From Saccharophagus sp. K07 (GTDB lineage: Bacteria; Pseudomonadota; Gammaproteobacteria; Pseudomonadales; Cellvibrionaceae), in the NCBI RefSeq assembly GCF_014336955.1, contig NZ_QRAI01000001.1:620001-684000 (forward strand): a DNA stretch of 64,000 bases, read 5' to 3'. Positions within the stretch are counted from its first letter, which is position 1. Each line of letters opens with the position of its first letter. This document shows positions 8,642 to 18,624 of this stretch, in pieces. The translations under genes were made by a program, and so were the position numbers. A model generated the notes under the pieces. The model worked only from the letters and a program-made list of their open reading frames with translations. It did not search any database and was not told where the DNA came from.

Positions 8642-9816
8642 TGCTCAATGGACCTTTTTCACCATGGCCTTCCTTTACGCAGGCGGAAGCCGACGCGGTG
8701 TCGCGAGTTTTGCTTTCCAATAAAGTGAATTATTGGACCGGGGATGAAGGAAGAAAATTCGAGCGGGAGTTTGCCAATTATTTTGGTTGCGAATATGCAA
8801 TTGCCGTCGCAAATGGCACCAATGCCCTGGAGCTGGCTCTCAAAGGGCTGGGCATTGGGCCTGGTGATGAAGTTATTGTAACGTCGCGCACTTTTTTGGC
8901 CTCCGCATCCTGCATAGTCACTGTGGGGGCGATACCGGTATTTGCCGATGTCGATCGCGATTCGCAGAACATTACGGCACAAACCGTTGCAGAAAAAATT
9001 ACGCCTCGCACACGCGCAATTATTGCCGTGCACTTGGCAGGATGGCCGTGTGAGATGGATGAATTAATGGATTTGGCTCGCCGTCATAATTTGGTTGTGA
9101 TTGAGGATTGCGCGCAAGCGCACGGCGCCAAATATAAAGGGCAAAGTGTTGGCACTATAGGGGATGTCGGCTGTTGGTCATTTTGTCAGGACAAAATCAT
9201 GACCACTGGCGGCGAAGGTGGCATGGTCACCACCAACAATAAAGAGCTGTGGGATCGTATGTGGTCCTACAAAGATCATGGCAAGAGCTGGAGCGCAGTT
9301 TATGAACGCGCTCATCCGCCAGGATTCCGTTGGCTGCACGAGAGCTTTGGGACCAACTGGCGCTTGACCGAAATGCAAGCTGCAATAGGGCGAGTGCAGC
9401 TGCAGTTAATGCCGCAATGGAGTCAAACGCGCCAGCAGTACGCACAGCGAATCTGGGATGCAGCGCGGGCCTGTCCGGCTTTGCGTGTGCCGGAAGTTCC
9501 TTCCTATATCGAGCATGCAGCCTATAAGTGTTATGTGTTTGTAAGACCCGAGCGATTAAATCCCGGTTGGGATCGTGATCGAATCATGGCCGCTCTTAAT
9601 GAAGAGCAGGTTCCGTGTTTTGTCGGCTCCTGCTCCGAAGTTTATTTGGAAAAAGCCTTCGACAATACCAATTGGCGCCCGGCTGAGCCTCTGCCGGTTG
9701 CGCGAGAGTTGGGTGAAACGAGTTTAATGTTTCTGTGCCATCCGACGCTGACAGAAGAAGAAGTCGATAAGACCTGTCGAGTGCTATCTCAAGTGATGGA
9801 AGCGGCAAGTCGGTAA
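8641..9816 (+). CDS. DegT/DnrJ/EryC1/StrS-family sugar aminotransferase (PglE-like)
   Basis: A 391-residue PLP enzyme that aminates a nucleotide keto-sugar, usually a 4-keto-6-deoxy hexose, using glutamate. GTNALELAL near residue 60 binds the PLP phosphate, EDCAQAHGA near residue 158 holds the Asp for the pyridine nitrogen, and SFCQDKIMTTGGEGGM near residue 180 contains the Schiff-base Lys. It is the last intact gene of the cluster. A PglF-type 4,6-dehydratase, needed to make its substrate, is not seen in the window. Downstream sequence is decayed and contains an insertion sequence, so the operon may once have been longer. Confidence 0.88.
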   Translation: MLNGPFSPWPSFTQAEADAVSRVLLSNKVNYWTGDEGRKFEREFANYFGCEYAIAVANGTNALELALKGLGIGPGDEVIVTSRTFLASASCIVTVGAIPVFADVDRDSQNITAQTVAEKITPRTRAIIAVHLAGWPCEMDELMDLARRHNLVVIEDCAQAHGAKYKGQSVGTIGDVGCWSFCQDKIMTTGGEGGMVTTNNKELWDRMWSYKDHGKSWSAVYERAHPPGFRWLHESFGTNWRLTEMQAAIGRVQLQLMPQWSQTRQQYAQRIWDAARACPALRVPEVPSYIEHAAYKCYVFVRPERLNPGWDRDRIMAALNEEQVPCFVGSCSEVYLEKAFDNTNWRPAEPLPVARELGETSLMFLCHPTLTEEEVDKTCRVLSQVMEAASR

Positions 9817-10201
9817 ATGCCAAACACGCCGCGCCGGATGTGTATCCTGCGCGGTCATATCGATCACTGGGCACTTTGTCCTCAGGCGACTTGGAACAAG
9901 CCAGCTTCTGGACCGACTCCATACCATCCGAGTAATCCCCCGCAGGCCGAACACCTGCCGCCCCCTCATCCTGTCGCCCGCAAGGGCTGCTTTGCTTACC
10001 GACGGGCATTATGCCCGGCTAAGCCCTTATGTGCGCCGCGCACTGACGCGCTATTTAAAGGAGGAATTTAGGCAATTAGGAGAAGCCGCGACTAATTGGA
10101 AGTGGTATGTCTATACATCAAGATTTGTTCCGCTTTATATGGAAAGGAAGGAACATCAACTTTAATGACACCGATATCGCAAGGAGGAGGTAAGTCATAT
10201 G
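9817..10201 (+). pseudogene. Gene debris between the aminotransferase and the IS element
   Basis: No intact gene is seen in these 385 bases. The frame ending at the TAA at 10163-10165 stays open from about 9815 and gives a plausible C-terminal tail (LTDGHYARLSPYVRRAL, later SRFVPLYMERKEHQL), but it has no ATG or GTG start and I do not recognise it. A strong Shine-Dalgarno run (AAGGAGGAGG, 10181-10190) precedes an ATG at 10199-10201, and the IS starts at the very next base, so a gene may have been cut right after its start codon. A small hairpin (GGGCATTATGCCC) also lies here. This may be remnants of one or two cluster genes; it could equally be non-coding. Confidence 0.3.
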
Positions 10202-10227
10202 TGTAGTGGTCAAGTGAATTTGGCCAC
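10202..10227 (+). repeat. IS3 terminal inverted repeat (left)
   Basis: Begins TGTAGTGGTCAAGTG and ends TTGGCCAC. It matches the reverse complement of 11433-11458 except at three adjacent positions (9-11). It lies at the 3' end of the transposase genes. Confidence 0.88.
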
Positions 10228-10230
10228 GAT

Positions 10231-11386
<1,156 letters not shown>

Positions 11387-11432
11387 TGGACACCTATTGG
11401 TTGAATGAAGTGATAATATCACTTCCAATTAG

Positions 11433-11458
11433 GTGGCCAAATTCACTATGCCACTACA
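11433..11458 (-). repeat. IS3 terminal inverted repeat (right)
   Basis: Reads GTGGCCAAATTCACTATG then CCACTACA on the plus strand. It is the partner of 10202-10227 and lies just upstream of OrfA, where the transposase promoter is expected. Confidence 0.88.
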
Positions 11459-11718
11459 ATAGTGAATATGAGCATAGGCAAACAAGCAGAGATACCCTAG
11501 TGGCTGTCTTGATGATTGGGCGTATGTTCGGCAACATCAGATCATTCCGTCCCGCTCAAATTTTGTTCCGTCGTTTCATTGGATGAGTGACATGCGCTGC
11601 AGCGGATTTCGTTCGAGCGAAATGGTTGGGAAAGAAGCTGAATGTTAGCCCGGTGATAGCCCAGCGTTAGTCGAAGGCAACATGAAAAAATGGATTTGAT
11701 GTAAGTCATTGATTTTAT
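11459..11718 (+). other. Intergenic debris between IS element and tRNA-Thr
   Basis: No gene with a proper start is seen. One frame is open from about 11474 to a TAG near 11649 (peptide segments GCLDDWAYVRQHQIIPSRSN and FVPSFHWMSD), which could be the tail of a gene cut off by the IS or by a deletion. I do not recognise it. A small hairpin (ATTTCG...CGAAAT) occurs near 11610. Joining the two flanks across the IS does not restore a long frame. Confidence 0.3.
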
Positions 11719-11794
<76 letters not shown>

Positions 11795-11989
11795 GCGGGC
11801 GTTACTATAAACGGATGGCCTGATTTCTAAAATCCCCTTTTTGCTTTTGCTGACACAAGGAAACTTGTGTGGACCTTCACAATTAGATGCTTTCACATGC
11901 TAGTCTTGCAGGTCGAAATTTCCGTCGGGTGAGGGAGTAGCGCTTCGCTGTCTGGCACCCAGTCTTCTGTCGTTAACGCTGACGAAATT

Positions 11990-14884
11990 ATGTTGCTGAG
12001 CCTGATATTAATGCCTTTTGTTGGCAGCTTTATCGCTGCCTTTATGCCGGAGGACGCGCGCAATCGTGAGGCGTGGCTGGCGAGTTTCATTGCGGTCTGT
12101 GGGTTGGTGGTAACCCTCTGGCTTTATCCGTTGGTCGCGAGTGGAGAGGTGATCCGCTACCGACTGGAGTGGATGCCGGAAATGGGGCTGTATTTTTCGT
12201 TGCGCATGGATGGCCTTGCCTGGCTGTTTATGGCGTTGCTCGAAGTCATCACTTTGTTGGTGGTGCTTTACGCTCGCTATTACATGTCTCCCAAAGATCC
12301 GGTGCCGCGTTTCTTTTCTTTCCTATTGGCGTTCAAAGGCAGCATGGTGGGCGTGTTGCTATCCGGCAATCTGATTCAGATGGTGTTGTTCTGGGAGCTC
12401 ACCAGTCTGGCTTCATTCTTATTGATCAGCTACTGGCATCACCGCGCGGATGCCCGCCGGGGCGCACGTATGTCCTTGACCGTGACAGCGACGGGCGGAT
12501 TATGTCTGTTGACCGGTGTGCTGATGCTCGGTCACATCGTCGGCAGTTATGAGTTGGATGATGTGCTGGCCGTGGGAGATCTGGTGCGTGCGCATCCCTG
12601 GTATGTGCCGACTTTTATATTGATCGCACTCGGTGCCATGACCAAAAGCGCGCAATTTCCCTTTCATTTCTGGTTGCCCCACGCCATGGCGGCGCCGACT
12701 CCGGTTTCGTCTTACCTGCATTCGGCCACTATGGTAAAAGCGGGCATTTTTTTGCTGATTCGTCTGTGGCCGATTCTTTCGGGAACCAGCGAGTGGACCT
12801 GGGTAGTGGCCGGGGCGGGCATTTGCACTATGCTGCTTGCGTCGTTTTTTGCGATTTTCCAGCATGACCTGAAGGGCCTGTTGGCCTATTCCACCATCAG
12901 TCACCTCGGGTTGATCACTGTATTGTTGGGAATCGGCTCGCCGCTCGCGATGGTGGCGGCCATTTTTCATACGCTTAACCACGCGACTTTTAAAGCATCG
13001 CTGTTTATGGCGGTGGGCATCATCGACCACGAAAGTGGTACGCGCGATATGCGCCAGTTGCGCGGTTTATTGCACATGATGCCCTACACCTCGACCCTGG
13101 CGATTATCGCCAGCGCGGCAATGGCTGGCGTACCTCTGTTGAATGGATTCCTTTCCAAAGAAATGTTTTTTTCGGAAACCCTGCATTGGGGCTACGGCAA
13201 ATGGATGTCGGTCGCGGCCATTGTTTATGGCATCTTCAGCGTCGCGTATTCGTTGCGGTTTATTTACGTGTTTTTTGGCAAACCCGCGCAGGATTTGCCG
13301 TCCCAACCCCATGAGCCGCCGCGCTGGATGCGTTTCCCGGTGGAATTTTTGGTGTTGTGCTGCCTGATCGTGGGAATTATTCCGGGGTTGAGTATCGGAC
13401 CTATGCTGCATCTAGCCGTGGAATCCGTGCTTGGAACCCAGACTCCGCATTACAGCCTGGCGGTTTGGCATGGCTTTAATACGCCACTGATGATGAGTAT
13501 CGGCGCGCTTGCGCTCGGGGTGGTGTTTTATACCGTGCTGCGACTTTTCGCCAATCTCACCCACATAGACAAAGTCCCGGTGTTCCATAGATTCAGTGGG
13601 GCGCAAGCCTATGAAAGTTTCTTTCTATGGCTGACGGTCGGGGCGGGCAGGGTGGAAACCTGGCTGAGTACTCGCCGGATTCAACCGCAGATCCTGGTGA
13701 TTTTGTCGGTGGCAATTATTTCGGCAGCGGTCGCTTGGCCGAAAGAAGTGAAGTTTGATTTTGCGCTGGCGACCAAAGATCTGGATCCGTGGTTTGCACT
13801 CCTCTGGCTAATCGGATGTACCTGTGCGGTGGGTGCTGCGTGGCAGGCTAAATATCACCGTTTGCGCGCACTTATATTGTTGGGCGGCACAGGGGTTATT
13901 ACCTGTATAACCTTCCTCATGTTGTCCGCGCCGGATCTTGCGCTTACGCAGTTGATGGTCGAAACCGTCACCGCCATTTTGATTTTGTTGGGTCTGCGCT
14001 GGTTGCCGGCGCGCCTATCACCTAAAGAGCTGAATATTGAGGTGCCTTTGACCGTTTGGGGGCGCCGGTCGCGCGACTTCAGTCTGGCCTTTATCGCGGG
14101 ACTCGGCATGGCCGGGTTGAGCTACTGGGTCATGATTACGCCTAAACATGAAACCATCAGCGACTTCTTTATGCTTCGTGCATTGACGGAAGGCGGCGGC
14201 AGCAATGTGGTGAACGTTTTGCTGGTCGACTTCCGCGGTTTTGATACCATGGGAGAAATTTGCGTTTTAACCATTGTGTCTTTGACGGTTTACGCACTGT
14301 TACGCCGTTTCCGTCCGGCGCCGGAAAGTATGCCGCTGCCGGCGCAGCAGAATAATTTGGCTGATCCTGCGATCCGTCAGACCCCGCAACAACAGGCATC
14401 GGTTGGCTATTTAATGGTGCCGGGTGTGTATTTGCGCTTGATATCGCCGGTCATCGTTCTGATTGCTGCTTACCTGTTTATGCGCGGCCATAACATGCCC
14501 GGTGGTGGATTTGTTGCGGGTCTGACGCTGGCGATAGCGATCATCTTGCAATATATGCTGGCCGGAACGACCTGGATCGAAGCTCGGCTGATCTTGCGAC
14601 CGGGCCGCTGGTTAGCCTTTGGTTTGTCGGTCGTGCTCGCCACAGGTGCGGGAGCATGGCTATTTGGTTATCCGTTCCTGACCAGCCATACCACCCACCT
14701 GACACTTCCTTTGTTGGGTGAGATTCATGTGCCGAGCGCCTTTTTCTTTGATCTGGGCGTGTTTGCGGTGGTTGTGGGTAGCACCATTCTGATTCTGGTG
14801 GCCTTGGCTCACCAAGCTTTGCGCAGCCATCGCCAGCCGGGTAGTACTCAGAGCGATTATCAAACACTCAAGGAGCTCAATTAG
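11990..14884 (+). CDS. mrpA: Mrp Na+(K+)/H+ antiporter subunit A, fused to a B-type domain
   Basis: A 964-residue membrane protein, the largest subunit of the multisubunit cation/proton antiporter in the inner membrane. The first 500 residues resemble NADH dehydrogenase ND5/NuoL: FWELTSLASFLLI carries the essential Glu and MTKSAQFPFHFWLPHAM the conserved Lys-containing helix. The last 170 residues contain MRGHNMPGGGFVAGL, the signature of subunit B (MnhB), so A and B are fused as in PhaAB-type proteobacterial systems. No convincing Shine-Dalgarno precedes the ATG. The following genes overlap or touch, defining a six-gene operon A(B)-C-D-E-F-G. The likely role is pH and sodium homeostasis. Confidence 0.93.
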   Translation: MLLSLILMPFVGSFIAAFMPEDARNREAWLASFIAVCGLVVTLWLYPLVASGEVIRYRLEWMPEMGLYFSLRMDGLAWLFMALLEVITLLVVLYARYYMSPKDPVPRFFSFLLAFKGSMVGVLLSGNLIQMVLFWELTSLASFLLISYWHHRADARRGARMSLTVTATGGLCLLTGVLMLGHIVGSYELDDVLAVGDLVRAHPWYVPTFILIALGAMTKSAQFPFHFWLPHAMAAPTPVSSYLHSATMVKAGIFLLIRLWPILSGTSEWTWVVAGAGICTMLLASFFAIFQHDLKGLLAYSTISHLGLITVLLGIGSPLAMVAAIFHTLNHATFKASLFMAVGIIDHESGTRDMRQLRGLLHMMPYTSTLAIIASAAMAGVPLLNGFLSKEMFFSETLHWGYGKWMSVAAIVYGIFSVAYSLRFIYVFFGKPAQDLPSQPHEPPRWMRFPVEFLVLCCLIVGIIPGLSIGPMLHLAVESVLGTQTPHYSLAVWHGFNTPLMMSIGALALGVVFYTVLRLFANLTHIDKVPVFHRFSGAQAYESFFLWLTVGAGRVETWLSTRRIQPQILVILSVAIISAAVAWPKEVKFDFALATKDLDPWFALLWLIGCTCAVGAAWQAKYHRLRALILLGGTGVITCITFLMLSAPDLALTQLMVETVTAILILLGLRWLPARLSPKELNIEVPLTVWGRRSRDFSLAFIAGLGMAGLSYWVMITPKHETISDFFMLRALTEGGGSNVVNVLLVDFRGFDTMGEICVLTIVSLTVYALLRRFRPAPESMPLPAQQNNLADPAIRQTPQQQASVGYLMVPGVYLRLISPVIVLIAAYLFMRGHNMPGGGFVAGLTLAIAIILQYMLAGTTWIEARLILRPGRWLAFGLSVVLATGAGAWLFGYPFLTSHTTHLTLPLLGEIHVPSAFFFDLGVFAVVVGSTILILVALAHQALRSHRQPGSTQSDYQTLKELN

Positions 14885-15225
14885 TGGAAGCTGTTCTCGC
14901 CATTTCCATTGGGGTTTTATTTGGTTCCGGCGTTTGGCTGGTGTTGCGTCCGCGCACCTTTCAGGTCATTACCGGCCTTTTATTGCTGTCCTATGCGGTC
15001 AATCTTTTTATCTTCTTGATGGGACATGCAAAATTGAACCAGGCACCGATCACACCCACTGCGGATATTGATCCTGCGCAATTTGCCGATCCTATACCGC
15101 AAGCTCTGGTGTTGACGGCAATCGTTATAGGTTTTGCCAGCACTGGACTTTATCTGGTGGTGATGCTGGCATCTCGCGGTTTGACCGGTACCGATCACGT
15201 GGATGGTAGGGAATCGTCCACATGA
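14884..15225 (+). CDS. mrpC: Mrp antiporter subunit C
   Basis: A 113-residue protein with three membrane helices, homologous to NuoK. NLFIFLMG near residue 39 and DPIPQALVLTAIVIGFA near residue 68 are the typical blocks. The GTG start shares its first base with the last base of the mrpA stop, which makes translational coupling likely. It is needed for assembly of the antiporter complex in characterised Mrp systems. Confidence 0.92.
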   Translation: MEAVLAISIGVLFGSGVWLVLRPRTFQVITGLLLLSYAVNLFIFLMGHAKLNQAPITPTADIDPAQFADPIPQALVLTAIVIGFASTGLYLVVMLASRGLTGTDHVDGRESST

Positions 15226-16838
15226 TCGAGCAATTGTATAGCCACCTTATTATTTTGCCGATTTTGGTCCCCATGCTTAGTGGAGCGCTGCTGATCTTAT
15301 TTAGCCAGCGCAATTTTTCCCTGAAATTCGGTATTAGCGTGTTGAGCACTGCGCTGCAATTTGCCATTGCCGCCTGTTTGTTGTTGTTGATTGAGCGCGG
15401 GCACTGGCAAAACGGCGTCGGCGTATATTTAGCGGCCAATTGGATAGCGCCTTTTGGCATTGCCTTGGTGGTCGATCGCCTTGCAGTGTTGATGTTGTTA
15501 TTGACTCCGGTATTAGGGCTTGGCGCTATCTGGTATTCCTGGGTGCGTTGGGGACGCGTCGGTGTGCACTATTTTTCCCTGTTTCAATTTTTGTTGATGG
15601 GATTGAACGGAGCATTTTTGACGGGCGACTTGTTTAACCTGTTTGTTTTCTTTGAGGTGATGCTCGCGGCGTCCTATGGCTTGGTGTTGCACGGTTACAA
15701 CAGCGCGCGCGTCCGCGCGGGAATGCAATACATAGTCGTCAACTTGTTGTGCTCCTCGCTGTTTTTGATTGGTGTAGCGCTGATCTATGCTGCGACAGGT
15801 ACTTTGAATATGGCCGATATAGCCGCGCGCACGCCCGCACTGGCAACGCCTGATCGCCATTTGTTGCATGTAGGTACGACGATACTAGTGGTGGCTTTTT
15901 TGACCAAGAGCGCGCTTTGGCCCTTGTGCTTTTGGTTGCCTACAACCTATTCCACTGCATCGCCGCCGGTCGCAGCCATGCTTGTGTTACTGACCAAAGT
16001 GGGGATCTACACTATTCTGAGGTTGTGGTCGCTCGTCTTTTCTGTGGATGCAGGTAGTTCTGCTGGTTTCGGTGCGTCCGTTTTATTGTGGAGCGGGATT
16101 GTCACCATTGGCTTTGGGATTGTCGGTTTGATTGCCAGCCAGGATCCGGGGCGAATCGGCAGCTATAGCGCCATAGTCTCGTCGGGCACTTTGTTGTCGA
16201 TTATCAGTTTTGGCCAAACACTTACCACCAGCGCTGCCTTGTTTTACATGCTCAGTTCAACCTTGGCTGTGGCGGCCTTTATGTTGCTCGTCGAGTTGAT
16301 CGAGCGAATTCGCAATCCCGCAGCCGCCATGTTGGCGTTGACGATGGAGGCGTTTGCCATCGGCGATGAGCCAGGGGAATCTGCAGGTGTGGCAATTCCT
16401 GGAGCCTTGGCGTTCGTCGGACTCGCGTTCGTTTTCTGCGCGATGATTATGGCGGGCATGCCGCCATTGTCCGGATTTCTCGCAAAATTCGGCATCTTCC
16501 ACGCATTGATGGAGGGGCATGAGGAAACCTCTATGGGATACGCTGGCTGGACTCTGGTGACAGTAATCGTAGTATCGGGTTTTGCGGCCATTATTTCGTT
16601 TATGCGTTTCGGTGTTCGCACCTTCTGGGCATCTCCTATCGCTAAAGCGCCGAGATTGCAGGTGACCGAAGCCGCGCCGATCTTCGCGTTGGTGATGATT
16701 TGCGTGTTCTTTACCGTGCAGGCGGGTCCGCTGAAGCGCTATCTGGATCGCGCAGCGGCTTCTCTGCATGCTCCGCAAGGATATATTCACCAAGTGTTAT
16801 CGCACGCCGCTGTGCCTGGCCCGGGAGGCGCGCCATGA
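15222..16838 (+). CDS. mrpD: Mrp antiporter subunit D
   Basis: A 538-residue ND2/ND5-like membrane subunit with about 14 helices. FFEVMLAASYGLVLHG near residue 143 carries the conserved membrane Glu, and LTKSALWPLCFWLPTTYS near residue 226 the conserved Lys. MIMAGMPPLSGFLAKFGIF near residue 408 is the other hallmark of this family. Subunits A and D are thought to provide the proton and cation paths. The start overlaps the mrpC stop (ATGA). Confidence 0.93.
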   Translation: MIEQLYSHLIILPILVPMLSGALLILFSQRNFSLKFGISVLSTALQFAIAACLLLLIERGHWQNGVGVYLAANWIAPFGIALVVDRLAVLMLLLTPVLGLGAIWYSWVRWGRVGVHYFSLFQFLLMGLNGAFLTGDLFNLFVFFEVMLAASYGLVLHGYNSARVRAGMQYIVVNLLCSSLFLIGVALIYAATGTLNMADIAARTPALATPDRHLLHVGTTILVVAFLTKSALWPLCFWLPTTYSTASPPVAAMLVLLTKVGIYTILRLWSLVFSVDAGSSAGFGASVLLWSGIVTIGFGIVGLIASQDPGRIGSYSAIVSSGTLLSIISFGQTLTTSAALFYMLSSTLAVAAFMLLVELIERIRNPAAAMLALTMEAFAIGDEPGESAGVAIPGALAFVGLAFVFCAMIMAGMPPLSGFLAKFGIFHALMEGHEETSMGYAGWTLVTVIVVSGFAAIISFMRFGVRTFWASPIAKAPRLQVTEAAPIFALVMICVFFTVQAGPLKRYLDRAAASLHAPQGYIHQVLSHAAVPGPGGAP

Positions 16839-17338
16839 AGCGTTGGTTTCCTGCTCCGCGTTTGTCCGTTGTACTGCTGATTATTTGGCTGCTGGTCAAT
16901 CAGAGTATTGAATTTGCCACTATTTTGGTTGGAGCGATTCTGGCGATTGTCATTCCATACTGGTTTCGCGCGATCCTGCCGGAAAATGTGCTGATTCGTC
17001 GACCTTGGGTGATTGTGCGCTTGGTTGTATTTTCCATGATTGAAATCGTGCGCTCCTGTTTCAACGTCAGCTTGCTGATTTTATTCAGACGACGTGGCCA
17101 CCTGAATTCGCAATTCATCACCGTGCCATTGGATTTGCGCAGCCCGGCAGGGCTTGCGGTGTTGTCGGGCATCATCAACACAACGCCCGGTACTGTATGG
17201 GTGGAATTGCTGCCAGATACCTACGACTTGGCGCTGCACGTATTTGATTTGCACGACGAGCAGTGGTGGATCGATACCATCAAAACGCGTTACGAGCAGC
17301 CGCTGATCGAGATTTTCGAGGGGAGGGACGCAGTATGA
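16835..17338 (+). CDS. mrpE: Mrp antiporter subunit E
   Basis: A 167-residue protein with two or three N-terminal hydrophobic segments (residues 8-45) and a soluble C-terminal part. INTTPGTVWVELLPD near residue 108 is the conserved MnhE block. The start ATG at 16835 overlaps the mrpD stop, and the end overlaps the next ATG, so I reject longer starts inside mrpD. It is one of the smaller subunits required for complex stability. Confidence 0.9.
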   Translation: MKRWFPAPRLSVVLLIIWLLVNQSIEFATILVGAILAIVIPYWFRAILPENVLIRRPWVIVRLVVFSMIEIVRSCFNVSLLILFRRRGHLNSQFITVPLDLRSPAGLAVLSGIINTTPGTVWVELLPDTYDLALHVFDLHDEQWWIDTIKTRYEQPLIEIFEGRDAV

Positions 17339-17613
17339 GTTCACTGCTCGTGTTTGCCATTAGCTTTGCGCAAATTTGCATTCTATTGGCCATGTTGTTT
17401 TGCACAATTCGCTTGCTGATTGGCCCAGCAGCGCAGGATCGCATCCTGGCTCTCGACACTCTGTGGATGACCACCATGCTGCAGGCGCTGATGATGGGGT
17501 TGCGTTTTTCCAATGAACTTTATTTTGAATTGGCGCTGTTGATCGCGCTGACAGGTTTTGTTTCGTCCATCGCGCTGGCGAAATTTCTGATGCGTGGGGA
17601 GATTATCGAGTGA
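17335..17613 (+). CDS. mrpF: Mrp antiporter subunit F
   Basis: A 92-residue subunit with three membrane helices. GPAAQDRILALDTLW near residue 29 is the conserved Asp-containing block of the MnhF family. GGGAGGG at 17321-17327 is a good ribosome-binding site for the ATG at 17335. It overlaps mrpE upstream (ATGA) and mrpG downstream (GTGA). Confidence 0.9.
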   Translation: MSSLLVFAISFAQICILLAMLFCTIRLLIGPAAQDRILALDTLWMTTMLQALMMGLRFSNELYFELALLIALTGFVSSIALAKFLMRGEIIE

Positions 17614-17987
17614 TTTACGTTATTGAACCTCTGCCGCTGTGGATTTCGGTAATCGTTGCGGCCTTTTTGATTTTAGGCGGCTTGATCGTATTTATTGGCG
17701 GTTTGGGGTTGCTGCGACTACCCAATTTTTATCAGCGTATTCACGCACCCGCAATCGCGATTACCTTGGGGGCGGGGAGTATTTTGATTGCGTCCATGGT
17801 GTATTTCAGCAGTGTGGAATCGCGCCCGGTTATACATGAATTATTGATTACGATATTCGTATTTCTTACTGCTCCGATCACGTCAATGTTGATCATGCGC
17901 GCCGCAGTATACCGGGACTTGCAGGACGGGAAAATTGATTACTCGAAGCCGAGTAGTCAGCCATTTCCTGTTGAAAAAGAAGATTAG
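17610..17987 (+). CDS. mrpG: Mrp antiporter subunit G
   Basis: A 125-residue subunit with three membrane helices. GLGLLRLPNFYQRIHAP near residue 31 is the MnhG signature and TAPITSMLIMRAA near residue 88 the second conserved block. It starts with GTG overlapping the mrpF stop. It is the last gene of the operon and converges with the gluconokinase gene, with only about 20 bases between the stops and no clear terminator. Confidence 0.9.
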   Translation: MIYVIEPLPLWISVIVAAFLILGGLIVFIGGLGLLRLPNFYQRIHAPAIAITLGAGSILIASMVYFSSVESRPVIHELLITIFVFLTAPITSMLIMRAAVYRDLQDGKIDYSKPSSQPFPVEKED

Positions 17988-18009
17988 ATTTTCTTTGGAA
18001 AAGCCAAGG

Positions 18010-18552
18010 CTAAGTCCGGTGCTTTTGAATAAACTCGCGCGCTAATTCCGTCGCCTGCCGGCGAATTTTAGGAATGCTTTGGCCGACGTCGACTTCGATA
18101 ATATCGGGCTCATTGACTGCCGCTTCCAACGCTGCGTACTGGCTGTCCAAAAGGCCTGATGGCATAAAATGATTTGCGCGAGCTTCCATGCGCCGACGAA
18201 TAATTTCTTGAGGCCCTGCCAAGTGAATAAACAGCGTCGGAAAGCCCAGTTCGCGAAAACGTTGGCGGTGGGCACGGCGCAATCCCGAATAAGCCAACAC
18301 GCAGCTTTCCCCCTTCTGCCGATGCTCGCGTAATTTATCGCACATGCTGGCAATCCAGGGCTCGCGCATGGCGTCGGTCAGCGGCCTGCCGCTCGCCATA
18401 TGCGCTTTGTTTTCTGCTGAGTGAAAATCATCTGCTTCCAGAAAAACCAAACCAAAATCTTTGGCCAAATATTTGGCCAGGGTGGTTTTGCCACAACCGC
18501 TGACGCCCATGCTGATGATCAAGATGGGATTTGAGGAGGCAGAATTGCTCAT
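18010..18552 (-). CDS. gntK: Gluconokinase
   Basis: A 180-residue cytoplasmic kinase that phosphorylates D-gluconate to 6-phosphogluconate with ATP. ISMGVSGCGKTTLAKYLA is the Walker A loop. FLEADDFHSAENKAHMASG near residue 40 is the gluconate-site block of the family, and RANHFMPSGLLDSQYAALE near residue 125 is the usual C-terminal motif. I choose the ATG at 18552 because homologues begin just before this point. It lies directly downstream of the GH94 phosphorylase in the same direction. Its product is the substrate of Gnd encoded nearby, which explains the fate of the gluconate half of cellobionate. Confidence 0.93.
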   Translation of the reverse strand: MSNSASSNPILIISMGVSGCGKTTLAKYLAKDFGLVFLEADDFHSAENKAHMASGRPLTDAMREPWIASMCDKLREHRQKGESCVLAYSGLRRAHRQRFRELGFPTLFIHLAGPQEIIRRRMEARANHFMPSGLLDSQYAALEAAVNEPDIIEVDVGQSIPKIRRQATELAREFIQKHRT

Positions 18553-18624
18553 GGATATCTCGTTAAAAATAAAAATCAAAAATTGCAGTAATGACCGCGC
18601 GATTTGCACCGCGCGGCCACCACA

